From NCBI RefSeq assembly GCF_007644105.1, contig NZ_VFAC01000003.1:1-64000 (forward strand): 64,000 nucleotides of DNA, given 5' to 3'. The DNA is from Elioraea rosea (GTDB lineage Bacteria; Pseudomonadota; Alphaproteobacteria; Acetobacterales; Acetobacteraceae). Numbering within the stretch: the stretch's first letter is position 1; the number at the start of each line of letters is the position of its first letter. A program made the translations under genes and the position numbers. The notes under the pieces were generated by a model that worked only from the letters and a program-made list of their open reading frames with translations, ran no database searches and was not told the DNA's origin. Positions 25,742-34,817 of the stretch are shown piece by piece.

Positions 25742-28700
25742 ATGGCGATGGACGGAATGATCCCCGGACGGAGCGAGAGCGGCGCAGATTTCGTTGCTGC
25801 CCACGATGCGAATGCCGCGACCCTGCGCGCGGCCGAGATCGACCTCACCGAGCACGATGCCTGCGGCGTCGGCGTCGTCGTCGCGCTCGACGGCAAGCCC
25901 TCGCGCCGCGTCGTCCAGGCCGGCATCGACGCGCTGAAGAGCGTCTGGCACCGCGGCGCGGTCGATGCCGACGGCAAGACAGGCGACGGCGCGGGCATCC
26001 ACATCGAGATCCCGCGCGACTTCTTCGCCGAGGCGGTGACGCGCGGCGGCGACACGGTGCGGCCCGGCCGCATCGCGGTCGGCCAGGTGTTCCTGCCGAA
26101 GACCGACCTCGGCGCGCAGGAGCGCTGCCGCCAGATCATCGAGACGGAGATCCTCGCCTTCAGCTACGGCATCTATGGCTGGCGCCAGGTGCCGATCGAC
26201 GTCGCGGTGATCGGCGAGAAGGCCAACGCCACGCGGCCCGAGATCGAGCAGATCATGCTCTACGATCCGGAGAACCGCGACGACGCGACGGTGGAGCGCG
26301 ATCTCTACGTGATCCGCCGCCGAATCGAGAAGGCCGCCATCGCCGCACAGGTGGCCGATCTCTACATCTGCAGCCTCTCGTGCCGCTCGATCATCTACAA
26401 GGGGATGTTCCTCGCCGAGAGCCTGACGCAGTTCTATCCCGACCTCGTCGACGAGCGCTTCGCCTCGCGCTTCGCGATCTATCACCAGCGCTACTCGACC
26501 AACACCTTCCCCACCTGGAGGCTCGCGCAGCCGTTCCGGATGATCGCGCACAACGGCGAGATCAACACGATCACCGGCAACGTGAACTGGATGAAGAGCC
26601 ACGAGACGCGGCTCGCCTCGCCTCTGCTCGATGCGTACATGGACGACATCAAGCCGGTGATCCAGTCCGGCGGATCCGACACCGCCACCCTCGACAACGT
26701 GTTCGAGGTTCTGGTGCGGGCGGGCCGCGACGCGCCGATGACCAAGGCGCTGATGATTCCCGAGAGCGTCGGCAACAACGCGACGATGCCCGAGGAGCAC
26801 CGCGCGCTGTTCCTCTACTGCAACGCCGTGATGGAGCCGTGGGACGGTCCGGCGGCGATCTGCGGCACGGATGGCCGGTGGGTGGTCGCGGGCATGGACC
26901 GCAACGGGCTTCGGCCGATGCGCTACACGATCACGGCCGATGGGCTTCTGGTCGTCGGCAGCGAGACGGGGATGGTCAAGCTCCGCGAGGACGAGATCGT
27001 CGCCAAGGGGCGCGTCGGCCCCGGCCAGTGCATCGCCGTCGATCTCGATGCGCCGAAGTTCTATTCCGACCGCGAGCTGAAGGACATGCTCGCCGCGCGC
27101 GAGGATTTCGGCGCATGGACGCGGCGCACCCTGCATCTCGATGCGCTCATCCGCACCGACAGCGCCGAGGCTGCGCAGCTCACCGGCGAGGCGCTCCGTC
27201 GCCGCCAGCTCGGTGCCGGGCTGACCCTCGAGGAGCTCGAGATGATCCTCCACCCGATGGTGGAGGAGGCGAACGAGGCCGTCGGCTCGATGGGAGATGA
27301 CACGCCGCTCGCGGTCCTGTCCGACCAGTATCGTCCGCTGTCGCACTATTTCCGGCAAGCGTTCAGCCAGGTGACGAACCCGCCGATCGACAGCTTGCGC
27401 GAAACCCGCGTGATGACGCTGAAGACCAGGCTCGGCAACCTCGGGAACGTGCTCGACCAGGAGCAGGGGCAGTGCGACCTGCTTCAGCTCGAGAGCCCCG
27501 TGCTCACCACCGCAGAGTTCGAGGCGATGCGCGCGCACATGGGCACGGGCGCCGTCGAGGTGGATGCCACCTTCCCCGTCGCCGAGGGCGAGGCGGGGCT
27601 GCGGCGCGCAATCGAGCGCATCCGACGCGAGGCGGAGGAGGGCATCCGCGCAGGTGCGGCGCACGTCATCCTGACCGATGAGCGCGTCTCGGCAGAGCGC
27701 TGCGCCATCCCGATGATCCTCGCCACGGGCGGAGTGCATACGCATCTCGTGAAGCAGAGCTTGCGCACCTTCACCTCGCTCAACGTGCGCTGCGCGGAGG
27801 CGGTGGATGTCCACTACGTCGCGGTGCTCATCGGCGTCGGCGCGACCACGGTGAACCCCTGGCTCGCCCAGGAATGCATCGCCGACCGCCATCGCCGCGG
27901 CCTGTTCGGCGACATGGCGCTGAAGACGGCCGTTCAGCGCTACCGCAAGGCCCTCGATAAGGGCCTGCTCAAGATCATGTCGAAGATGGGCATCGGGGTG
28001 CTCTCGTCGTATCGCGGCGGGTACAACTTCGAGGCGATCGGCCTCTCCCGCGCGCTGGTCGCCGAGTTCTTCCCGGGCATGCAGAGCCGCATTTCGGGCA
28101 TCGGGCTTTCGGGCATCGCGCGGAAGGTGCTCGCGCTGCATGCGCGGGCCTGGAACGCGGACGCCGTGACTCTGCCGGTGGGCGGGCTCTACAAGCTCCG
28201 CCGTGCGGGCGAGGCGCATGCCTTCGGCGGCTCGCTGATCCACATGCTTCAGACCGCGGTCGCGACGGACAGCTACCAGACCTATCTCCGCTATTCCGAG
28301 GCGGTGCGGAAGCTGCCGCCGATCGCGCTGCGCGACCTTCTCGACTTCAAGATGGAGGGGCGGAAGCCCATCCCCGTCGAGGAGGTCGAGAGCGTCACGG
28401 AGATCCGCAAGCGGCTCGTCTCTCCGGGCATCAGCTTCGGCGCGCTCTCGCCGGAAGCGCACGAGACGCTGTCGATCGCGATGAACCGCATCGGCGCGAA
28501 GTCCGACAGCGGCGAAGGTGGCGAGGATGCCGCGCGCGCGCGGCCGCGCTCGAACGGAGACAACGCCAACAGCGCGATCAAGCAGATCGCCTCCGGCCGG
28601 TTCGGGGTGACGGCCGAATACCTGAACAATTGCCGCGAGATCGAGATCAAGATGGCCCAGGGCGCGAAGCCCGGCGAGGGCGGCCAGCTGCCGGGGTTCA

Positions 28701-30304
28701 AGGTCTCCGAGATCATCGCGAGGCTCAGGCACTCGACACCAGGCATCGCGCTGATCAGCCCGCCGCCGCACCACGACATCTACTCGATCGAGGACCTCGC
28801 GCAGCTCATCTACGACCTCAAGCAGATCAACCCCGAGGCGGCGGTGTGCGTGAAGCTGGTCGCGCGCTCAGGCATCGGAACGATCGCGGCGGGCGTCGCC
28901 AAGGCGAAGGCCGACACGATCCTCATCTCGGGCCATGTCGGCGGCACCGGCGCGAGCCCGCAGACGTCGATCAAGTACGCGGGGCTTCCCTGGGAGATGG
29001 GCCTCTCCGAGGCGCACCAGGTGCTGATGCTGAACCGGCTGCGCCATCGCGTACGGCTCCGCACCGACGGCGGAATCAAGACCGGCCGCGACGTGGTGAT
29101 GGCGGCGATGCTGGGCGCCGAGGAGTTCGGCATCGGCACCGCGAGCCTCGTCGCCATGGGCTGCATCATGGTCCGGCAGTGCCACTCGAACACCTGCCCC
29201 GTCGGCGTGTGCACGCAGGACGAGGCGCTGCGCGCGAAGTTCGACGGCAGCCCGGAGAAGGTGATCAACCTCTTCAGCTTCATCGCCGAGGAGGTGCGCG
29301 AGATCCTCGGGGGCCTCGGCATGCGCAAGCTGGAGGACGTGATCGGGCGGACGGACCTCCTGCAGCAGGTCAGCCGCGGCGGCGCACACCTCGACGATCT
29401 CGACCTGAACCCCATCCTCGCGCAGGCCGACCCGGGGCCCTATGCGCGGTTCTGCACGCTCGAGGGCCGGAACGAGGTTCCCGAGACGCTCGATGCGCAG
29501 ATGATCGCCGACGCCGCACCGCTCTTCCGCGACGGCGAGAAGATGCAGCTCCAGTACAACATCCGCTCCACCTACCGGACGATCGGGACGAAGATGTCGT
29601 CGAAGATCGTGCGGCAGTTCGGCATGAAGGGGCTTGCGCCCGGACATGTCACGGTGCGGCTGCGCGGCTCGGCGGGGCAGAGCCTCGGCGCCTTCGCCGT
29701 GCAGGGGCTTAAGCTCGAAGTGTTCGGCGACGCGAACGACTACGTTGGCAAGGGACTCTCCGGCGGGACCATCGTCGTGCGCCAGGCGCCGTCCTCGACG
29801 CTCCGGTCGAACGAGAACACGATCATCGGTAACACCGTGCTCTACGGCGCGACGGCGGGCTATCTCTTCGCGGCCGGCCAGGCCGGCGAGCGCTTCGCCG
29901 TGCGCAACTCGGGCGCCACGGCAGTCGTCGAGGGTTGCGGCTCGAACGGCTGCGAGTACATGACGGGCGGCGTCGCGGTGATCCTCGGAGCGGTCGGCGA
30001 CAATTTCGCTGCGGGCATGACGGGCGGCCAGGCCTTCGTCTACGACCCGGGCGAGCTGCTGCCTGTGCGGATCAACCCCGAGCACGTTCTGTGGCAGCGC
30101 CTCGCCCACCCGCACTGGGAGACGCTCCTGCGCGACCTCGTGATGCGCCATGTCGCGGAGACGAACTCCCGCTTCGCGGCGATGCTTCTGAACGACTGGC
30201 CGCGCGAGCGCGCGCATATCTGGCAGGTCGTGCCGAAGGACTTCGTGCGCTACCTGCCCGTTCCGCTGTCGCTCGAGACGGTGAAGGCGCAGGCCGGGGA
30301 CTGA
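25742..30304 (+). CDS. gltB: Glutamate synthase (NADPH) large subunit
   Basis: The alpha subunit of GOGAT: makes two glutamates from glutamine and 2-oxoglutarate. It has 1520 residues. A propeptide of about 40 residues ends at the catalytic N-terminal Cys of CGVGVVVALDGKPSRRVV. The order is an Ntn glutaminase domain (about 41-440), the central domain, the FMN synthase domain (about 830-1220, with SPPPHHDIYSIEDLAQLIYDLK and the [3Fe-4S] cysteines in MVRQCHSNTCPVGVC), and the C-terminal beta-helix (GGTIVVRQAP...GATAGYLFAAGQAGERFAVRNSGA). The start at ATG 25742 has AGGGGAG upstream. It shares a transcript with gltD. All key residues are present. Confidence 0.97.
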   Translation: MAMDGMIPGRSESGADFVAAHDANAATLRAAEIDLTEHDACGVGVVVALDGKPSRRVVQAGIDALKSVWHRGAVDADGKTGDGAGIHIEIPRDFFAEAVTRGGDTVRPGRIAVGQVFLPKTDLGAQERCRQIIETEILAFSYGIYGWRQVPIDVAVIGEKANATRPEIEQIMLYDPENRDDATVERDLYVIRRRIEKAAIAAQVADLYICSLSCRSIIYKGMFLAESLTQFYPDLVDERFASRFAIYHQRYSTNTFPTWRLAQPFRMIAHNGEINTITGNVNWMKSHETRLASPLLDAYMDDIKPVIQSGGSDTATLDNVFEVLVRAGRDAPMTKALMIPESVGNNATMPEEHRALFLYCNAVMEPWDGPAAICGTDGRWVVAGMDRNGLRPMRYTITADGLLVVGSETGMVKLREDEIVAKGRVGPGQCIAVDLDAPKFYSDRELKDMLAAREDFGAWTRRTLHLDALIRTDSAEAAQLTGEALRRRQLGAGLTLEELEMILHPMVEEANEAVGSMGDDTPLAVLSDQYRPLSHYFRQAFSQVTNPPIDSLRETRVMTLKTRLGNLGNVLDQEQGQCDLLQLESPVLTTAEFEAMRAHMGTGAVEVDATFPVAEGEAGLRRAIERIRREAEEGIRAGAAHVILTDERVSAERCAIPMILATGGVHTHLVKQSLRTFTSLNVRCAEAVDVHYVAVLIGVGATTVNPWLAQECIADRHRRGLFGDMALKTAVQRYRKALDKGLLKIMSKMGIGVLSSYRGGYNFEAIGLSRALVAEFFPGMQSRISGIGLSGIARKVLALHARAWNADAVTLPVGGLYKLRRAGEAHAFGGSLIHMLQTAVATDSYQTYLRYSEAVRKLPPIALRDLLDFKMEGRKPIPVEEVESVTEIRKRLVSPGISFGALSPEAHETLSIAMNRIGAKSDSGEGGEDAARARPRSNGDNANSAIKQIASGRFGVTAEYLNNCREIEIKMAQGAKPGEGGQLPGFKVSEIIARLRHSTPGIALISPPPHHDIYSIEDLAQLIYDLKQINPEAAVCVKLVARSGIGTIAAGVAKAKADTILISGHVGGTGASPQTSIKYAGLPWEMGLSEAHQVLMLNRLRHRVRLRTDGGIKTGRDVVMAAMLGAEEFGIGTASLVAMGCIMVRQCHSNTCPVGVCTQDEALRAKFDGSPEKVINLFSFIAEEVREILGGLGMRKLEDVIGRTDLLQQVSRGGAHLDDLDLNPILAQADPGPYARFCTLEGRNEVPETLDAQMIADAAPLFRDGEKMQLQYNIRSTYRTIGTKMSSKIVRQFGMKGLAPGHVTVRLRGSAGQSLGAFAVQGLKLEVFGDANDYVGKGLSGGTIVVRQAPSSTLRSNENTIIGNTVLYGATAGYLFAAGQAGERFAVRNSGATAVVEGCGSNGCEYMTGGVAVILGAVGDNFAAGMTGGQAFVYDPGELLPVRINPEHVLWQRLAHPHWETLLRDLVMRHVAETNSRFAAMLLNDWPRERAHIWQVVPKDFVRYLPVPLSLETVKAQAGD

Positions 30305-30315
30305 GCTCCCCGGCC
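30292..30315. terminator. Hairpin at the gltB stop between convergent genes
   Basis: GGCCGGGGA (30292-30300), loop CTGAGC, TCCCCGGCC (30307-30315): a perfect 9-bp stem that includes the gltB stop. It could terminate transcripts from both sides, though no U-run follows on either strand. Confidence 0.45.
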
Positions 30316-30320
30316 GCCGC

Positions 30321-31427
30321 TCAGCTGAAGCGGAATGGATTGAACGGCGCGACGGGCAGGTTGCTCTGCCCGTAGAGCGCCAGCTGCGCCACCATCTCGC
30401 CGACCGCTGGCGCGATGGCGAAGCCGTGGCCGGAGAACCCGAATGCGTGCACGAGGCCTTCCGAACGTCCGAGCCCGATGATGGGCAGGTCGTCCTCGCC
30501 GACGCCCTCGATGCCGCACCAGGCATGCACGATCTCGCTTCCCTCGAGCGCCGGGAACAGCTCGAGCGCGGTGCGGGCCGAGTACGCCGCCCTGTCGATG
30601 TCGAGACGGTACGTTCCGGTCTCGAGGTCGCCTGTCCCCTTGTGCCCGCCGCCGATCATCACGTGGCCCGAGGCGAGCTGCTTGAAGGAGAGTGGCCGTC
30701 CCGTCGCGCCCACGACAGGGGTGACGAAGGGTGGGAGCGGTGAGGTGAGCAGCATCATGAAGGCGGAGTAGCCGATGGGTATGCGCTCGCCCGCCAACAT
30801 CGCCACGCGCGGCCCCCAGGCCCCGGCCGCGTTGACGACGATGGGCGCCCCCTCCGTCACCCCTCCGTCAAGCCGCACGCGCCAGGTTCCGCCCGATCGC
30901 TCGAGCCCGCGCACGGGGGAATGCTCGCGCACGACGACGCCGGCCGCCTCCGCCGCGCGGCGGAAGGCAAGAACGGTACGGTAGGCGATGGCGAAGCCGT
31001 CGGTCCGCACGATCATGCCGCCGACGCAATGGGGGGCGACGGCAGGAAGCACGCGCCGGAGCTCGGCGCGGTCGATCACCTCCTCATGCTCCCAGCCGAG
31101 CGCGCGCACCTTGGCAACACGCTCTCCGAGCTGGGCGAGCTCGGCCTCCGTCTCGGCAACCTTCACCTGCCCGCTCTGGACGAAGCCGCAATCCTCACCG
31201 ACGAGGCCAGCGATGCCGCGCCACATCTCGAGGGCTGCGACGGCGATCGGGATCTCCGCCGGGTCGCGTCCGAGCGTGCGCACGCCTGCCGCCGAGGCAC
31301 CGGAGGCATGCGCGCCGACGCGATCGGCCTCAAGAAGCAGGACCTTCGCTCCGCGCCTGCCGAGCTGGAGCGCGGCGGACAGCCCGTGCAGCCCGCCCCC
31401 GATGACGATCGCGCCCCAGCCGCTCAT
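30321..31427 (-). CDS. FAD-dependent oxidoreductase, DAO / sarcosine oxidase beta-like
   Basis: A 368-residue flavoprotein of the D-amino-acid oxidase superfamily. The FAD-binding motif is AIVIGGGLHGLSAALQLGRRGAKVLLLEAD, with a second FAD contact near the C-terminus (CGIEGVGEDDLPIIGLGRSEGLVHAFGFSGHGFAIAPAVGEMVA). This pattern fits the beta-like catalytic subunits of sarcosine, octopine/nopaline or D-hydroxyproline dehydrogenases. It is the last gene of a nine-gene operon and overlaps its upstream neighbour by four bases (ATGA). It is the second such beta-like subunit in the operon (the other at 33693-34817). The substrate, an N-substituted or D-amino acid, is inferred. Confidence 0.85.
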   Translation of the reverse strand: MSGWGAIVIGGGLHGLSAALQLGRRGAKVLLLEADRVGAHASGASAAGVRTLGRDPAEIPIAVAALEMWRGIAGLVGEDCGFVQSGQVKVAETEAELAQLGERVAKVRALGWEHEEVIDRAELRRVLPAVAPHCVGGMIVRTDGFAIAYRTVLAFRRAAEAAGVVVREHSPVRGLERSGGTWRVRLDGGVTEGAPIVVNAAGAWGPRVAMLAGERIPIGYSAFMMLLTSPLPPFVTPVVGATGRPLSFKQLASGHVMIGGGHKGTGDLETGTYRLDIDRAAYSARTALELFPALEGSEIVHAWCGIEGVGEDDLPIIGLGRSEGLVHAFGFSGHGFAIAPAVGEMVAQLALYGQSNLPVAPFNPFRFS

Positions 31428-32062
31428 TCCTGCTCCCGTTGCATGAACGCATCGTATTGCCGTGCGCGCTGCGCCGGCGGCGTGGTGGTGCGCGCTGCAA
31501 GCGCTGCGAGCGGAACGGGCGAGGCGGGGAAGAGCAGGATCGGCTCGCCGAGGCGTGGGCCAAATAGGTCGGTCGTGTCGCCGTGCTCGCCGAGCCGCGC
31601 CACCGCCGCTTCGCGCGGCGTGAAGCCGTGGCTTAGGCTGCGCCTCTCCTCCTCGTCCTCCGGCAAATCGGCCGAGAGGATCGTGCCTTCCGGCGCCAAG
31701 CCGAGGATTGACTGCGCGATAATCCGGCCATGGCGCGCGGCCTCCTCCGCCGTCACCGCTCCGATGATCGCCCCAGCAGCGTGGATGCCGGGAACGCTCG
31801 TGCGCCCCGCCTCGTCCACCACAGGCTGCCAGCCGCGCATCGCGCAGCCGAACGCGATGGCGAGACGTGGCACGGGTGCGGCGATGACGAGCGTATCGAA
31901 GCCGAGCGGCTCGACCGCGCCGTCGCGCAGAAGCCAGACCGTTCCGGGCTCGCCATGCCAGGCGGTTTCGTCCGGCCGCGCGATGAGCCGAGCCTCGGGA
32001 AGCAGCGCCGCCGCAGCCTGGCCTGCCGGTCCGCCGCCGACGATGACGATTCGCTCAGCCAT
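31424..32062 (-). CDS. Compact NAD(P)/FAD oxidoreductase-like protein
   Basis: A 212-residue protein with an N-terminal dinucleotide-binding motif (RIVIVGGGPAGQAAAALLPEARLIARP) and a second part resembling the C-terminal half of pyridine nucleotide-disulfide oxidoreductases (GFDTLVIAAPVPRLAIAFGCAMRGWQPVVDEAGRTSVPGIHAAGAIIGAVTAEEAARHGRI). It is about half the length of its 452-residue neighbour and lacks the intervening NAD-binding domain and the cysteine motif. It may be a shortened accessory FAD subunit. The start at ATG 32062 overlaps the stop of the upstream gene by eight bases. The exact role is unknown. Confidence 0.7.
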   Translation of the reverse strand: MAERIVIVGGGPAGQAAAALLPEARLIARPDETAWHGEPGTVWLLRDGAVEPLGFDTLVIAAPVPRLAIAFGCAMRGWQPVVDEAGRTSVPGIHAAGAIIGAVTAEEAARHGRIIAQSILGLAPEGTILSADLPEDEEERRSLSHGFTPREAAVARLGEHGDTTDLFGPRLGEPILLFPASPVPLAALAARTTTPPAQRARQYDAFMQREQE

Positions 32063-33413
32063 CGGCGAGTTCCGCGACCGTGATGGGCTTGTACGGCGCA
32101 CGCGGCCGATAGGTGCCGACGGTCTGGACAGGGACGCCGCGCTCATCGGCGATCAGCGCCGCGACCGTCGGGCCGCAGAGCCGCCCCTGGCAGGGGCCCA
32201 TGCCGCAGCGTAGATAGGCCTTCGCCTGATTCGGGCCGGTGGCGCCGAGCCGTGCAGCCTCGCGCACGCGGCGGGCGGACACCTCCTCGCAACGGCAAAC
32301 GATCGTTTCAGCATCGGGCGGAAGGAGCACCTCCTTCGCCGGGCGATACAGCGCATCGAGGAAGGGGCGGATGGCGAGCGCACGGCCAAGCTCCGCCTGC
32401 CAGGGTGCGGCAAGCGCATCGCACTGTGCGGCATCGAGGCGGCCGAGGCGATGCGCGGCATCGAGCGCGGCCAGCCGGCCGCGCGCCTCCGCCGCCTGCC
32501 AGCCGCCTATGCCCGCGCCGTCGCCTGCGATGGCGATGCGTGTCTCCGACGTCGCGCCAAAGGCATCGAGCCGCGGCCGCCAGCAGAGCTGCGCGGTATC
32601 CCACTCATGCGCGAGGCCGAGGGCGAGGCTCACCTGCACGTTCGGGATCACGCCCTCATGCAGGAGCAGCGTCGCCGCGTGCTGCGCGCCGCCTGACCAT
32701 GTGACGCGCTCGAGACGATCCTTCCCCTCGGCACGAAGCCCGCTGGCGCCGGTGACCACCCTCACGCCGGCGGACTGGACCGCCCGCATCATCGTGAGCC
32801 CCTTCGCGACCCACTCCCGCCCGCGCCAGAGCCCGGACAGATGACCGAGTGCGGTGGCGACGGGGCTCGCGCGTCGCGTCTCGAGGATCAGCGTGGGCGG
32901 TGCGCCTGCGGCGACGAGCTGCTGCGCGATCAGCCAGAGAAGCGGTCCCTGGCCAGCGAGCACCACGGGCCCCTGCGGCACCGCGGCGGCAGTCTTGAGC
33001 AGGATCTGCGCGGCTCCCGCCGTCATCACGCCGGGCAGCGTCCATCCCGGGATCGGAACGGGGCGTTCCATAGCGCCGGTGGCGAGGATGACGCGCCGCG
33101 CCTCGATCTGGTCGGAGTGCCCCGACGAGAGAACCGAGGCGACGCCGGCCTCGTCGAGATGCCACAGCGTCGTGGCCGGCCGGTAGTCGATGCCGGAGGC
33201 GCGCAGCGCCCGGGCGCGATCGGCGCCCGCGACATAGTCCTGGCCCAGCGTGCCGGCACCCTGCGCCTGCTCTACCCCGCGCCAGATCTGCCCGCCCGGG
33301 GCGGGCTGCTCGTCGATCAGCGTGACCGAGAGACCCTGCGCGCTCGCCTCGAGTGCGGCGGCGATGCCGGCCGGGCCCGCGCCGACGATGACCACATCGA
33401 CCATGCCGCTCAT
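32055..33413 (-). CDS. NAD(P)/FAD-dependent oxidoreductase with BFD-like [2Fe-2S] domain (HcnB/alpha-subunit-like)
   Basis: A 452-residue alpha-type subunit as in HcnB, octopine/nopaline oxidases and D-hydroxyproline dehydrogenase. The FAD motif is VVIVGAGPAGIAAALEASAQGLSVTLIDEQPAPGGQIW, with ATGAMERPVPIPGWTLPGV and a central NAD-type motif (PVVLAGQGPLLWLIAQQLVAAG). The C-terminal cysteine domain CRCEEVSARRVREAARLGATGPNQAKAYLRCGMGPCQGRLCG has the C-x-C...C-x4-C pattern of BFD-like [2Fe-2S] proteins. ATG 33413 overlaps the preceding gene by four bases. With the small ferredoxin-like subunit and a DAO subunit it should form a heteromeric dehydrogenase. Confidence 0.85.
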   Translation of the reverse strand: MSGMVDVVIVGAGPAGIAAALEASAQGLSVTLIDEQPAPGGQIWRGVEQAQGAGTLGQDYVAGADRARALRASGIDYRPATTLWHLDEAGVASVLSSGHSDQIEARRVILATGAMERPVPIPGWTLPGVMTAGAAQILLKTAAAVPQGPVVLAGQGPLLWLIAQQLVAAGAPPTLILETRRASPVATALGHLSGLWRGREWVAKGLTMMRAVQSAGVRVVTGASGLRAEGKDRLERVTWSGGAQHAATLLLHEGVIPNVQVSLALGLAHEWDTAQLCWRPRLDAFGATSETRIAIAGDGAGIGGWQAAEARGRLAALDAAHRLGRLDAAQCDALAAPWQAELGRALAIRPFLDALYRPAKEVLLPPDAETIVCRCEEVSARRVREAARLGATGPNQAKAYLRCGMGPCQGRLCGPTVAALIADERGVPVQTVGTYRPRAPYKPITVAELADG

Positions 33414-33712
33414 GCTGCCTCCGGGTCGATCACGCGCGCGCCGCGCTGGCACGCGATCACCATGCCCTCGCGCACTGGAACCATGCAGGCCTGGCGGTTC
33501 GGCACGCCGTCGATCTCGGCGAGGCAGTCGAAACACACGCCCATCATGCAGTAGGGCAGGCGCGGCGCACCGGTGACGGGCGTCTGTCGGATCGCATCGG
33601 CTCCTGCGAGAAGCACGGCGGCCGCTGCCGATGCGCCTTCCGGCACCGACACGTCCCGCCCATCCACCGTCACGCGCACGGCGGCGCGCGCCTCAGGCCG
33701 CAGCCGGAACAT
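33410..33712 (-). CDS. (2Fe-2S)-binding small subunit (HcnA/gamma-like)
   Basis: A 100-residue ferredoxin-like protein. The cysteine pattern CMMGVCFDCLAEIDGVPNRQAC (C-x4-C-x2-C-x11-C) is that of plant-type [2Fe-2S] clusters in HcnA, LhpF and sarcosine oxidase-like small subunits. It likely carries electrons between the FAD subunits. It overlaps the upstream DAO-family gene by 20 bases and the downstream alpha-type gene by four, so all three are tightly coupled. Confidence 0.87.
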   Translation of the reverse strand: MFRLRPEARAAVRVTVDGRDVSVPEGASAAAAVLLAGADAIRQTPVTGAPRLPYCMMGVCFDCLAEIDGVPNRQACMVPVREGMVIACQRGARVIDPEAA

Positions 33713-34817
33713 CGAAACGGTCGGCGGTGAAGGGGGCGAGCATGGGGTCGAGATCTCCGGCGACGATCATCGGGGCGAGAAGCAGGGCGTGCGCGGCGGC
33801 GAGGGTCACACCCGAGTGGCAGTTGGCGACGAAGGCGCCGGGAAAGCGCCGCGACTGCTCGTAGATCGGGAAGCCATCGGCGGACATCACGCGCAGCGCG
33901 GACCACGCGCGCACGATGTTGAGCTGGCCGATCCAGGGGAAGCTGTCGATCGAGCGGCGGGCGATCGTTGCCATCACGTCCGGCGTCTGGCTCAGGTCGA
34001 ACCCCTTGTCCTCCTTGCTGTCGCCCAGCATCACGGTGCCCTCGTCGGTCTGCCGCACGCAGACGGTCGGCATCGGCAGGAGGTGCTTCGTGCGCTCCGT
34101 GACCAGGACCTGCCCCTTGTTCGGAACGACCGGGGCCTGGAGCCCGAAGTGCGGCGCGAGCTCGCGGTTTCCGAGCCCCGCCGCGAGCACCACGCGAAGC
34201 GTCGCGTAGCGCGCCTCGGCCGTGTCGATCCGGAAGTCGCCCGGCGCGGCGGACGCGCCCGTCACCGTCGTGTTCGGGACGTAGCGCCCGCCCGCGGCAA
34301 CGAAGCCGCGATGCAGCGCATGCAGAAGCTTAAGCGAGTTCACGTGCCCGTCATACGGCGTGTAGGTCGCAGCGATCACCTTCGGGCCGACGCCCGGAAG
34401 CATGTCGCGCAGCTCCTGCCCCTCGACGAGCCGGTACTCGTAGCCGTGGTTGCCGGCGGCGAGCTTCATGCGCTCGAGCAGGGCGAGGCGCTGGGCGACT
34501 TCCGTATCGCTGAAGAGCAGATGCATCCCGCCAGGCTGCTGCAGATGCGTATCGATTCCGGTCGCCTCCGCAAGCATGTCGCGGAGGCCGGGCCATTCCG
34601 AGGCAGAGGCGCGCGTCCAGCGCGTATAGGCGGGCTGGCCGTCGCCCTTGCCCTGCACCCAGACGAGCGCGAAGTTGCCCCGGCTCGCGCGATAGGCCAC
34701 GTCGCCTTCGTCGAGCAGAACGACCTCGAGCCCCTTGCGAACGAGCCCATACGCGATCGCGGCGCCGACAAGCCCGCCGCCGATGACGACGGCGTCGGAC
34801 GCCTGTGCCGTGCTCAT
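33693..34817 (-). CDS. FAD-dependent oxidoreductase (DAO family, beta-subunit-like)
   Basis: A 374-residue flavoprotein with the FAD motif DAVVIGGGLVGAAIAYGLVRKGLEVVLLDEGDVAYRASRGNF and the C-terminal FAD contact VMSADGFPIYEQSRRFPGAFVANCHSGVTLAAAHALLLAPMI. It resembles the catalytic subunits of D-hydroxyproline, octopine or sarcosine dehydrogenases. It directly follows the ABC importer permease (four-base overlap), so the imported compound is probably its substrate. Polyamine, opine, betaine or proline derivatives are all possible; the sequence does not decide. Confidence 0.86.
   Translation of the reverse strand: MSTAQASDAVVIGGGLVGAAIAYGLVRKGLEVVLLDEGDVAYRASRGNFALVWVQGKGDGQPAYTRWTRASASEWPGLRDMLAEATGIDTHLQQPGGMHLLFSDTEVAQRLALLERMKLAAGNHGYEYRLVEGQELRDMLPGVGPKVIAATYTPYDGHVNSLKLLHALHRGFVAAGGRYVPNTTVTGASAAPGDFRIDTAEARYATLRVVLAAGLGNRELAPHFGLQAPVVPNKGQVLVTERTKHLLPMPTVCVRQTDEGTVMLGDSKEDKGFDLSQTPDVMATIARRSIDSFPWIGQLNIVRAWSALRVMSADGFPIYEQSRRFPGAFVANCHSGVTLAAAHALLLAPMIVAGDLDPMLAPFTADRFDVPAAA

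Noticed and set aside
25244-28774. Antisense open frame of 1176 codons opposite gltB
   Set aside because: Long stop-free antisense frames are expected in DNA of this GC content; the protein is rich in Arg, Ala, Asp and His with no domain, while gltB on the other strand is certain.
28868-30526. Antisense open frame of 552 codons opposite gltB
   Set aside because: Shadow of gltB; no domain or ribosome binding site.
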